Source: Lucifuga dentata (lineage: Eukaryota > Chordata > Actinopteri > Ophidiiformes > Bythitidae). Taken from it: 64,000 nt of DNA. The position numbers and the translations under genes were made by a program. Shown here piece by piece: positions 29,104 to 41,461 of the stretch; position 1 is the stretch's first letter, and each line of letters opens with the position of its first letter. Location of the stretch: assembly GCA_014773175.1 (NCBI GenBank), contig VXCM01002814.1, positions 68,978-132,977 on the forward strand, given 5' to 3'. A model generated the notes under the pieces. It was not told where the DNA came from, made no database searches, and worked only from the letters and a program-made list of their open reading frames with translations.

Positions 29104-31383
29104 TGTACTGAAAGAAAGAAAAAAATGTGGTAGTAAAGTCATAGTATTTGATTAGAATTCATTGTTAGAGTCTGAAATCCGGAAATACTCAAGCGATTTT
29201 CATAAATTTAAGTATTTCAAGTCAGATGGCTGCTTAGCCCGTATACCACTTTTTCAGCTGCATCATTTAGAATGACATTTGAGTACTTAAAATAAAGACA
29301 ACATGCTCATAATGTTGATAATTTACCACAAAAAGGCTTTAAGAAATTGATCTGGAAAAAACAGTTATACTACATAAAGATTCTTGCTGTCTAAAATGCA
29401 TAATCATGCATCAATTACCTAATTATATCTTGTGAAATCTCTTCAGAATTTTAAAATTAGCCAAAAAAAAAAAAAAAAAAAAAAATCCGTTTAATGGATG
29501 TCATTTACCACAAATCATCTGCCACACATCCCTTTTCTCACATACAAATTAATTTTTCAAAGATTGGACACGTTACCATAGTTAGAAGAAAAATGTTAAG
29601 TAAAGGTTGAGTAAAGGTTAAAGTGACCATGAAATGAACTGCCTGTTAGCTTAATTTGCTACAATAAGCTTAAAAAAACAAGTGTCTTTTAATAGTATTC
29701 ACCTACCATTCAAGTCTTTGAGTTGTGATTGAAAGACTGTGGATACAATCAGCCATATTAAAGTTCCTCTTTTATGGTGAGTGGCTTCATCAAACCAAGA
29801 GAACCTCAGTGAAGTCAATATTTTTTCAAGTAGAACCATGCTGAGGTGATTTGAGCTCCTGGGACGCTGGGACAGACCAAGGCTGGGTTACCAAGTGCTG
29901 AAAGACTTACAAGGTCGTTGCTGCTGTGCCACTGTGTCCTGACCCAGAAACTGCCAGATGGGTAAGTTTGTGGATGGATGGATGGATGGGTTAGATCAGC
30001 TTTATTAACAATTCTTAAATGTTCTACTTTCTTTTAATTTTTGAAATTGAGGGTTTTGTTGTAGGTATTAACAGTGTTTTTAGTCCCAAGAAACTCTAAA
30101 ATAAAAACTAAAAACCAGTTGCACAGGTTGGGGCGTGAGCATGCTTGACTGTTCGGTTTCCTGGTTTAATAAGAAAACTACATGTTGTAATTTTGGAGTC
30201 TGAGATAAAAGCGCATGTAATCTATTTTCTTAGAAATCTTCAATTTTAAACTCTTCAGTCATTACAAGTAATTCAGTCATTGCTTTAGTTAAGCAGTGAG
30301 GCTGTGCAGCAAAGCCACTCATTTCCCATTAGGTTGTGCAAGCTAGCCTGTGCTGTTAATGTATTCAAGACACTTTGGCTGAGCAGGTGCACGACTCATT
30401 AATCTATGGTGAAGGCCAAGACCGCCTCTGCCTTATTACAGTGAAATGTGCTGCAGCATCTGTGGTCAGAGGCCTTGGCAAAGACTATAGGCCTGTCTTC
30501 ACAGTGGATATGGAGAAAAAGTGGCACAACATCAGAAACAAAAAGCAAATCTGTCTCTGTCCGTCACAGTTGCCAGGGATTAAAAGGTTCTCCTTTCAAC
30601 GGTCGGCCTTACGAGTACTAACACAGTGGCCCGGCGACTATTCCCACTCCTCAATGCCAAGGCTGCAGGGACACGTCTGTATCGCCTCAGTTTTTTGACC
30701 TGGTATCCCCTTCAAGAATGAGTTTCCTCCTGAGTGCATCACAATGCTCCAGGAAGCAAGGGCCAGGGCATGCGCCTGCTGCGAAGTTAATTTAATGACG
30801 AGCTGCTGTTCAAATGGCAGGTCCAAACAGCTGAATAAAGGGATTGTTGTGTCTTGCTCCAGTTTGCAGAGAAGGAGCAGAGTGCCCATGGGGGGCCCCT
30901 CTCTGCCTGTCTGACTGCTATGCTCTGGGCACCAAACAGTGGACCCTCTGTGAGTCCAGCAGAGTACAACGCTGCTTCCTAAAGACAAAAACAAAGGTTT
31001 CCCCCTCTTCACCACTTGTCCCCCAGTTATGCTCCTCCCTGGCCCTGAAATGGGGCTTTGGAGTGTTTGAGACCCTTCAGAAATCCAACAAGGCCTGCTG
31101 GGTTTTTTTGAACAGTAAAGGTTTTGACTACATGTGAGTAATTTCCAAAATTCTTCAGGAAAAATCTTACACAGATCCAACTGTTCTGTTCTATATAGTT
31201 CTATATAGACAAATGCTAAAGATGTTAAGTGCTGCACAATAACTTCACAGAAAAGGTCAAGTTCAGCCAAGTGTGTGTGTGTGTGTGTAGCTGTCACATT
31301 AAATTACCCAGCATGCTTTATGCCTGTGATGTCCCAAATGACTTTTAACCTGTGATATACTGTATGTAGTCATGCTATATACA

Positions 31384-31420
31384 TGTGTGGCCATGAGAAG
31401 TAATTTCTCATGGCCACACA
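31384..31420. repeat. Perfect 16-bp inverted repeat (hairpin), 5-nt loop
   Basis: tgtgtggccatgagaa, then gtaat, then its exact reverse complement. It is embedded between AT-rich flanks and a CA-rich tail. Its origin is unknown. Confidence 0.85.
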
Positions 31421-32510
31421 CACATACACACTTGGAGTGGTCCACAATTTACACAAATGCCCACTCATACAAAGCAGAGAAAGAGTGGAATGAAGATTAA
31501 TGACAACAATTAAAAAGGAAAATCATTTATATTTCAGGCTATAAGTCTTACAGTAACTAAATCAAGGATGACTTGAAGTATGACTTGCATCCTTTAATGA
31601 CAACTTGGATACACTTTTGTTAAGAAATTTGTGAAATCTTTTACACAATGTTATTTGATTGTCGGGCATTGCAGCCATTGGTTTCTATTCATTCCAAAAA
31701 GTATGAAACCTACAGAAACCTTCTGCCCTGAGATACCTGATGTTAGCACCAGGACGTGTCTCTTGCTATTGATGATCAAATACCTTCCTTCCCACGTGGA
31801 AGGCCAAATAGAGTTCAATTTTCTTTGGTATCAGTCTTAACATGAAATTGATTGAATCTGGCCTTGGGATTGACTCTGAGACTCAGTATGATCCTGTTAA
31901 CATGTAATCAAAACAGTCTTAGCTTCAATTAACAACCATATGTGACATGTGATATGGAAAATCTACCCCTTCATGCATGCAACTCTCTGCTGCTAACCGT
32001 TTAACAATTTGGCCTTGGTGGAGCTACGCACAAGATTTAAAAAAAAAAAAAAAAAAAAATTATGGCTTTAGGGGCTCCATATTTTGGCCATGTGAAGAGA
32101 AAAAAAAAGTTAACAGCAATGTCAACAGTACAGCATCATTTTAAAGTTATTAATCATTAACAATAAACTGAGACTGTAACAATGAGTTGAAGCCAGACAT
32201 GCAGACAGCTACTAACGTACATTACTCCACTGCTATAAATTGTGATAATATAAATATGGAGTGATATGGACTTTGTGATCGCTGCTAATGGGGAATTTCT
32301 GATACTCATATGATGCTATTGCAGTAATAATCCAACAGAAAGCGGAATATCTGTGAGGCATTCAAATATCCAAGCTGGGATTTGTAATGCTGTTACATAG
32401 CATTCTCTATCCTCTCCACACTGCATATATGTGCTTTACAGGTCAGTAATGTTGTATGAAGACACAGTACATAAGCCTAGTAATGCACACCTCAGCAAGT
32501 TAGTGTAACT

Positions 32511-32828
32511 TTAAAGGACAATACCAGTGATTTTGCATTTTTGAGTTCAATAAATACTACCCACATACACATTGCAATGCTGCCAACATTTTCCAAAGAA
32601 ACCATATTTTATTTTTGTGTAGTTTTCTGTTTTAAGTCTCTACAAGTTGATTTTTTATAACATACTGGAATGAACTGAAACCAATGGCAGACTCGAAAGC
32701 AGGAAAAACAATTCTAATATTTACCACTTCAGTAGTGTGTTTTGGAAAAAGAGTGGCAGTAATGCAATGTGTGTGTAGGTAATATTTATTGGGCACAAAC
32801 ATGCAAAATAACTGATATGGTCCCTTAC
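32511..32828. mobile_element. MITE family copy 5, internally deleted (about 320 bp)
   Basis: ttaaaggacaataccagtg at the left and gggcacaaacatgcaaaat then tggtccctta at the right form the family's inverted ends. The interior retains 'gaatgaactgaaaccaatgg' but lacks about half the length of copy 2. Confidence 0.65.
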
Positions 32829-34469
32829 GATTGTGACTGACAGCTCTGCAGCAGAGTGGATATTTTAAGGTTTAAAACAGTCACTGAACAGAATGTTTCC
32901 TGCCTGTTGAAACTGCTGGAGCTGAGCGTGTTAAATTGACTGTTCAGCACAGGAGCTTGCAGTGGTTATGTAAGCCTGCCAGACTTCACTAATCCCTTTA
33001 TAGGGGTGAGGAGCCTACAGGGTTTCTCATCATCAAGACAAGTCAGTCCAACCAGGCATCTCAGTTGTGCCTGTGCATCTACCAAATAGGGAAAAATCTT
33101 CTACCGAATGTCCTCATTAGTGTTCAGATAGAGGAAAACAGCCTCCGGTTGGAGCAGGTAAAAATTACCCATCAGGTTGGGAGGCAGGGCAGTTGCGAAA
33201 AAGAAGACACATGGATTTGTAACACGTGGATTTCTGTCATTAATAGCTATCTCCTTCATATGCTGTGTATTCTTTTAATCTAATTGGTCCTAAAATGTTA
33301 CAACTCATTGTAAAAATAATCCGAAACTAGTGTTTTTGGATAATCTGACTTCATTTAGGATTATCATTGATGCCTTGTACATACCGAGGATTAAAGTACC
33401 ACCATTCGAAATGCTCATCGTCATTTTTTGCAGTCAAAACTGATAATCAGAGTGATTTATTGCTACTATAAAACTAATAACAACTTCAGCTGTTCAAAGG
33501 TTGAATTTTAAAATACAGGAATCGCTGCAAAGCCCCACCTCCCTACATAAACAAATGCAGAACAGAACTGGACACGGTCTTTTCTCAGTGAGTTAATTAC
33601 TTTGCATCGTGACAGCCAAGGCCTCCAAGCTCAAAGGACGACTCCGTTGTGATAATCAATGAGTCCAACGAATATAGGAAGCACCAAAATTAGAGAGTTG
33701 AAAGTTGTTCAGAGATCAAGAACATGTTCTCCAAGAAGTAGCATGCAAAATAGTTTTGGGAAAAAGCTTTAAGCTCTCCCTTAGCCAGTGTTAGTTTTGC
33801 TCATTGCTCATTTGTTTTGTGATGGTGGATTCACCTGACATGTGTCTTCTCAGTCTGAGTGTGTAGGCATAGAACATTAATGAAACGGGTCTATCAGCAA
33901 TCTAGATTCACCCAAACTTATACTGACTGAGGAACTCTGGCCCTATCTGTCTCCTTAATATGTGTGTGTGTGTTTGTGGGGGGAAGGGTTCTGGTGACTC
34001 TGTATGCTCTAGGTAAGTAGACTGTAGATGTGGACGGCAGTTTTTCTTGTATTTTCATGCACGTCGTTTCATAATGTACTGAAAATAACATTGAAACCAG
34101 TTTTACAAGTGGAGTTGAGAAGTGTAATTTTACTGGTTGACTGTGAGCTCCAGAGTCTGGAGCTCAGGAGCTGTTGGGTTCATCCTCTGCTGCTGCTGCT
34201 TCAATGTCAGTGTGTGGGTATGAGAGTGGAGCTCTATGGTGGGACTGCAAGGTTCACAAGTTCACAGAGGAACAGTTCACTGAAAACTTTCTGATGTCTC
34301 CATGTATATATACCACAAATTTAAAACTTCTTCCTCTCTCCACGGACCCCTGTCGCTGTTGTTGCTCTCCTCTGTATTTATTTCTACCAGGCTATGAGGC
34401 GCTACCCAGCACTGAATGAGGATGCGATGCAATGTGTGCATGCGCAGATAAGTGAGACATTAAAAAAGC

Positions 34470-34672
34470 CACATGAGATCCGATCTGAGCGGTCAGACAC
34501 AGGCCGAATTGCCAGAGATCGGATATGGATCGGATCTAGGGCTACGTTCACATTACACGCTGAAGTGGCCCAGATCCGATCTTTTTGCCTCCATGTGTCT
34601 CAGATCTGATTTTTTTCAGAGCTGTGTGAATGACCCAGATCTGATTTTTTCACATCAGATAAATTTAGTCTC
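34470..34672. mobile_element. Non-autonomous DNA repeat rich in GATCCGATCT (hAT-like)
   Basis: Repeated cagatccgatct and cagatctgatttttt motifs surround 'ggctacgttcacattaca', the pattern of a common fish hAT-type MITE. The boundaries are approximate and the superfamily is tentative. Confidence 0.4.
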
Positions 34673-35587
34673 TGTGGAGTGAGCCGAATTCTTCCTCTGC
34701 TTGTGAAAAAAGTTCTAAAGTCATCTTACAAAGAATTTAGTTCCCCACAGACGGGCCGAATTCTGTCAGAATAGAGCAATACGTCCCAATTTATAAGATT
34801 TTACAGAGATGTATTCTGGGTGTAGTTTTTTGGATTTAATATTTTTGATTGGTTACCAATCTATGCTTGGCTCGTATAGGCTTATCGTATCATGAATACT
34901 ATTATAATACTTCTTCCATGTCATGATTACATCTCAATACAGGTGAGTCTGTGAATCCCCTTTCCCTTTTTTCTTTTGAACTCACATGAACTGAGGCTGT
35001 CTGCTGAACTTACAGGCCTTCAGTTAAATACCACATTAGGGACTACAACATGTGCTGAACAAAATACAATAAGCATAAAAGTAAATGTGCAAACAGGCAA
35101 ACAATATGTGCCAACAATGAATACGTAAACATGAATAAGAATAATATTTATGTAGGTAGAGAATATTGCACCAACAGTGGGTATGTAAACATAACCAGTA
35201 AAAATTGTAAGTAAAGAACTAACGTGTAGGTGAGAAATAACTAAGTGAATAATGACATTGGGAGTGTATCTATGTTCCCAGGGTCCCATGTTCCCCAGTT
35301 CAGTATTCTGTAAACACACATTAAGTGTTTGTTAACAGAATAACCCTAACCCATTATGTGCTCTATTGTGCTATATAGAGCTAGGGAACATAGGACCCAT
35401 AGGAATGACCCCATGACATTTATGTGAAGAGTAATAGTGAATGTGGTGGTGATGATGACACAGATGTTGATGCAGCTAAATGAGAGCAGAGTGTATAGTA
35501 AGGAAACTGCGGGAAAAGTCTAAGTTATGAGAGTTTATAAGGGTTTATAAGAGTAAGGCTTGTGGCCTGGGGGAAGAAGCTGTGTAA

Positions 35588-36148
35588 ATGGCGAGTAATC
35601 TGTGTTCTCAGAGTTCTCAACCTCTGATTTCTCAGAGAGGGGAGACGCTGAAAGAATGTGAGGTGGGGGGTNTTGGATCATTATCTTCCTTGCTCTCTGT
35701 TTTTGACTTGGCAGAGTGCAAGTTGATTATGGAGGGGAGTGAACAGCCAATATCCACTTGGCTTGTCCAGCTGCTTGTCTATTGTCATTATTTAGTATCT
35801 ATGGCAAAAGTGGAGCCATTGAGGATGAATGAAGCATGGCTGGTTCTCCTGAGCAGTTCCTTTCTGGGCATCCAACTGTTGTCTCACACACCATTATACA
35901 GTATATACAATATCTCTTCAGTCACCTGTTTGAAGTTCTGTTTCATCTCAATTCAATGCAAACTTGACATCTTCCAAGACACTGTAAAGATGGTCACCAC
36001 CTTGGTTGACAGCATGAGCCTTCAAATTTGCATTCTAAATGTTTCTGAAGCAGACAAAGCAAACATTGATGATCAGAGTTTTGCATCACTGCGTCAAAGG
36101 GGAAAATCAACAAGGAACCTAGTGAAGGGATATTTCACTTTTTTCTAA
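35588..36148 (+). other. Unassigned 186-codon open frame
   Basis: An ATG-initiated frame, interrupted only by one unknown base at about 35672. It has no recognisable domain, no signal peptide and no matching splice context. The composition is Ser/Leu-rich without a clear repeat. The start lies inside DNA that looks repetitive ('gggggaagaagctgtgtaaa'). It may be a chance frame or a repeat-derived piece; I do not call it a gene. Confidence 0.2.
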
Positions 36149-37572
36149 GTCTCACTGGTCTATGGTTCATTGAGTAACTACCTGATAAGACACTGTCAGC
36201 AATACTCTCTTACTTCTTAAATTTTATTTTTCACTGTTGCATCATTTTGATAGCTCCTGGCAAATCTAGAGTATACTGCTGCTGGACATCTTGATAAAGG
36301 TTTGATGAAATGAGCAATTTTTCAGCACACTGACATACAGGAAAGAAATGAGTCTTCTGTCATTACAAAATTGGAAAGATTACAGATTTACTAAGTCACC
36401 TTCTAATAACTTGGATTTAAGATAATCAAATGTGATGTTAGTCTTCCATGTTTAGATTAATACTGTAAGGAGCACATTAATCATCTAAACAAAAAGTTGA
36501 GCAGTGATTCCATCTAGATTTTGGTTTCATTTATGCAAGTCATAGATTTAAGCAGACAGTGTGGACCTCACAGACAGAGGCAACATGTTTGAAAGTAAAA
36601 ACAGGATGAACTGGATGGCTTTATCAGGAATCAAATGTTTCAAATAACTAATCATGTAAATCATAGCCTCTTCCACACATGAAAAGCAGGCTGTTGTTTT
36701 ACACCCAAAATAGACAGCAGATGGATGGCACGGTGACTCTGCAAAAATGAAGCAGTTGACGCTCACAAAGCACCATTTCAGTCTCCAGACTGACAACAGG
36801 AACAATATTCTAGCAAACAGGAACATATAATTATAAAGAAGACACACCACACAGGAGTTGGCAAACAAGGGAAAACTTCCCTCTCGCACACTGCTCACTC
36901 ACCCAGCTGCAGGAGCTTCCTGGTAGAACTCGCTTTGTGCATTTCATGCATCTTAAATAAGAATAGGCCCAACTCAGGGAGTTAAGTGATGCACAAGTTA
37001 TTAACTTTAATAAGATACCTGAGACATCTTTTCTTGTCATACATCTCTTGAAATCAAACACCAGCCAAATAAAATTTCTATCTAGATGTTCGATTAAAGC
37101 TAAACTCAGTAGAGGAACATAATTTTTTTTTTTTTTTTTTTNTTTTTTGACACTGGGGTACAAGCCACTTCTCTGACATGATATAATCCCTGAAAATATA
37201 TTGATGTTACATTTTGAGGGCAAATAATATAAGTAATTTTTAAATAATATTAAATAAATAATATTTGATTCACAAACTCATCAAAATTAACTCTTAACCC
37301 ATCTACTGGGGACAGCCTTTGAGGAGTGTTATATAATAAATAATATTATTAGAATGTCATCTACAAAAAGACAGCCTTGATGGTTCTTTAAAAAATTCCA
37401 AAATTCTCCTTTAATGAAATAAGCCATGTTACATATTTAATTCAAGAGTTACGCAATGCACAATTCACTTTGGTTTTCCATCTCAAATACTGTAGGTTTG
37501 AAGAATTACAAGTAACATAAGCGGGTTGGTTTCATTTATATGTGAGGCATTGGGTTGATATTATCCATATTA

Positions 37573-37578
37573 TTTATT
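37573..37578 (-). terminator. Polyadenylation signal candidate for galnt8
   Basis: AATAAA on the minus strand 16 nt past the galnt8 stop. If used, the 3' UTR is extremely short; a more distal signal may be the real one. Confidence 0.35.
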
Positions 37579-37593
37579 GTCAACATACACACC

Positions 37594-40500
37594 TTAAAAA
37601 GCTTTGATTATGTGTTTAACTTCCCATCTTTGGCCAGTGCATTCTTGTATTACAAGTTTTTGATCTTTAATCTCCAGACACCTTTTTGTCTGTCTGTTCT
37701 TCAGTTCTTTGCCCTAAAAAAAAGAGAAGAAGAAGAAGAATTAAAAACTCTGATGTGTCTTGTCACATGAAATTCAGACAGCCATACTCAGTTGGTTTTG
37801 TTATTACTAGTTGTCTTCATTTCATCCATCCTGAAATTTCAGAAGGTAAGAAATGGCATCTTGAAAGCCTAACCATTTTATTAAAATGGATTCTCTTTCC
37901 TACAACTCTACACTGACTTTAAAATGCTTGTTGAAATATTTGTCACTAAAAGGTAAATGCATTTTAATCTGATTACCTGACTGAAGTCCCAGTGAATCCC
38001 CATTCCTTTCTGCATTGCCTCTTTACAGTTGTACAGGCCAGGCTCATGGTCTTTGCTTCCAGGGTCAGCCAAACAACGGTTATCAATGTACTTGTGAGAC
38101 TTAATGCCACCGATGTAAAGCTCACCAGTCGCACGGTAAGATGTGTACTAAAACAATAAAAAAAGGCCAATGACAGATGCAGTTTTACCACTTATACATT
38201 TTCAGAAAGCAAGATTTTTCTTGACATATTAACAAACCATACCAGTGGTTTTGCATGTTTGAGCCCAATTAGTACTACCGGGAATGACGTTACGTTACAG
38301 GCAACCATTTTCCAAAACATAAAACCATATTCTACTTTTTGATTATTTTGCCACATCCCCTAAGCTTTCAAATTCAAATGTTCAGGTGATACACCCACCT
38401 TAAAATTCAACATTTTGCCTGCTAACACACATGTTCACATATAGAAGGCATGATAGATTTTATTTCTCGGTAGAAGCTTCTGGGGCTATATTCCCTGCAG
38501 AAGCATACATTTTCTTATGTATAGCTACATGTTGGATTGGTTAATGTATTGTATGCAGCTAGTATTTATTGGGCTCAAACATGCAAAAACACATGTATGG
38601 TCCTTTAGTACCTTTAGCGGGTCAACTTACTTGAGGTTCATAGTAGTGGCAATAGTAGGCGATGGGTGTGTGACCTGGCACAGGGCCTTGATCTATGCAT
38701 ACGTTACCATCAAGGTTCTTCATCTATAAATTCGAGAATTAGTTGTTTTGTGAAAAGTAATCAACCAATGGCGATTCATGAAAATAACAGTACATGTGTA
38801 CATACACAAAATAAAACCACACTCACTCCTCCATAAGCAAGAAGATCAACCCATGGATCCAAATCAGGAAACACATTTTCCATGTACCATTTGAAAGGCT
38901 TACATTTCAACCTTTCTCTGAGCTTTTTCCTCTCGGAAACATCCCCTATGTCAAACCCATGATTCTGCAAAGGCAAAGAATTTGGCATATTAGATTGTGA
39001 TATAATATTGCAGAAAGTTAAATTACTTAAGCGCCAAGAGATACAGCTCATCCAAAGAATTCCTAAGTTCCTACTGAGGGAACATTGAGTTTTATGTTAG
39101 CGTGTTGATAAAGAGGACATAATTGTAAATACCTCAAATGGCAGGCTCCAAGCGATATTGACATTGTGTTTGTATTCATCCATCCAGACTTCTGCTACTC
39201 TCAGGGCATTCCTCTTCATGGCTGGGCTCAGGTCTGGCATGTAAGGCTTGAAGAATCTCTCAATGTGGGCAATCTTAGAGCATGGAAAGATTTCAACACT
39301 CCCTCCACATGTCCACACCTATAACAGCAACAATTCACAAAATTTACTTTACATTTTTCAACAAAACTACACCACCAAATTTCAATAATCTCTAAAACAT
39401 TTTTTGCAGTTTGACATGCCTATGCACAATTACAAATGCACAAATATTCTTCGTCTTGTAGGAAGACTGCTTTTATCCTGCACAAGCCTAACACACGATT
39501 CTGCATGGGCTAAGTAGTATCATGAAAAGGCTCATTTCAGCCCAAAATCTAAAGAGAACACTCGTTGTTCTTGCCTTTCTCTGGCCTGTGACTGCATCAT
39601 CATGTAGGATAGAGTTTTATCTCTCACTCACACGAATTGCCAGTTCAACATTTTCCCCGCCATATACTTTGATTCCTTCATCAAGCACTCCAATTTCTCC
39701 TAGAAACTTCCTATCAGCAACGAAAATCCCCATGACAGATGGACTCCTGAAGGAAAATAAGAAAACCTTTACTATTCTTTTTAAGACATCATCATCACCG
39801 TGCAATAGAGGTCAATGCATTGCCGTTTGTGATTTACCAACCAAGATGATAATGTGATAATGTGATTTGTTGCACATAGCACCATGTGAATTGATAATAG
39901 TACACATGGTGGTATTTTCTGATACATAGTTTCAGTGACCATGCATATAATCAATAAATTAAAAGAAATGGATAAATTTCAGTTTAACTTACTTCCCAGG
40001 CAATGAGTCGTCATTGAGTTTGTAATACTCAGGGGAGAAGCCGGGATACATGCACCACAAGTTCCAGTCAAAGCCTTGTGCTGTAGCCGGATAATTAGTA
40101 ACGTTCAGGTCACTGAAGTTGACTCTGTCAAACACAGGGGACGCCACCACAGTTCGGTCTCCCTTGATCTGTGCCAGCAGAGGCTCAACCCTGGATGAGG
40201 AAGGAGAGCAGTTACACATGCAACAATTTCTCTTAAGTGCATTCCAATTTAACCTTTCATACATTGTGGCATTCCTTACATATATTTCACTCGCCGTTTG
40301 CCAAATAGTTACGGGTGACATTGCTGGATTTGATCAAAAAGTAAATATTAACAAAAGGAAAATGTGCTTAGAGTTTGGACTCTGCCTCTCTGATGACATT
40401 CATTACTATTAAACAAAACACTTTTTCTCCACTTTTGTGCCCTGCTGATTTTTTAATCTACATCTACCAAAATTACTGCCAGAGAATCTTACAAATAAAA

Positions 40501-41387
40501 CAGCATACAAAAGCATCTTTGCCACATTCTTACCACATCTCATGCACTTCAATGTGGGCATCCAAGATGGCCACTACGTCTGCAGTAGCAGCCCTCCATC
40601 CAGAGGCTCTGGCATGGGAAAGCCCTTTCTGCTCAGTATGCCTCACTCTTGTAATCTGAAGACCTGGATTCTGCTGCTCAAGTGACTTCACATATAAGTC
40701 AAGGTCCTCCTTCAGGTCCTCTGATTTGACAGGAAAATGTGGAGTTAGAGGAGAACAGGCTTCATATATACAGTATACTGTTTTCCATGGGGGTAGATTA
40801 AGGTAGGGACAGTACGGATGTGTCCCTACCATCCCTACCTTAATCTACCGGTGTCCCTACCGATATTGAGCTGTGACTGAATTGTCCTGCCAATATTTGT
40901 AATGATCTCAAACGAACTTGTCACTTAAAGTCCAGCGGTGCCGGTCATATCTATGCAGAACTACCAGGTTTGTGTGTTTTCTGTAAAAAGCAACTGTTCT
41001 AACTGGATGATACCTGCTGATTTAGCAACCTGCAGTCAGTCTGTCTGCTGCCCGAGAAGCATCTGTGAGAACAATTTACAGCAGCGAATTTGGTAAATAA
41101 TTATAGTTTAAATGATTAAACATCACAGAATTCAGAAAGCGTTTGGTTTTAACATCTATCATGGAATCTTTTCTAGGAAAGTATCCTCACAAAGAATGCA
41201 AATTTATTCCACATTTTAGTGGTATTTTGGTCAGCTGTCATGGTTTAATGCCACCAATGCTGGAAGTATTATTGGCATGTATCCAGGTTTTTGTTGTTTT
41301 GTCAGCTGTTATATGGTTGCCATGCTAGCAAATGATTATTTTTTTTAATGGTTAAACTATACATATGTATGTGTGTGTGTGTATATA

Positions 41388-41461
<74 letters not shown>

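Larger units (their letters stand above)
27701..37560. other. Gene-poor interval between crabp1 and galnt8
   Basis: Ten kilobases with no supported protein gene. It contains an (AC)n run (28526-28558), a Helitron-like element, a GGAT repeat tail (about 29970-29992), a 32-kb-region poly-A run, MITE copy 5, a 16-bp hairpin, a hAT-like repeat and an unexplained open frame (35588-36148). The block at about 30380-31140 is unusually GC-rich for this window and may be a conserved noncoding region. Confidence 0.5.

Noticed and set aside
30638..31297. 219-codon minus-strand frame between crabp1 and galnt8
   Set aside because: It is the longest frame in the GC-richer block, but starts in a TG microsatellite (MTATHTHTH), has no domain, and has competing frames of similar length on the other strand. 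It is kept only as part of the noncoding block finding.
31384..31420. Possible microRNA precursor
   Set aside because: The stem is only 16 bp with a 5-nt loop, well under the usual 60-80 nt precursor, and resembles no microRNA I know.
36548..37223. Two minus-strand frames downstream of galnt8, considered as its last exon
   Set aside because: The true last exon was found at 37594-37713 (CLEIK...CTGQRWEV, stop TAA). These frames have no lectin motifs.
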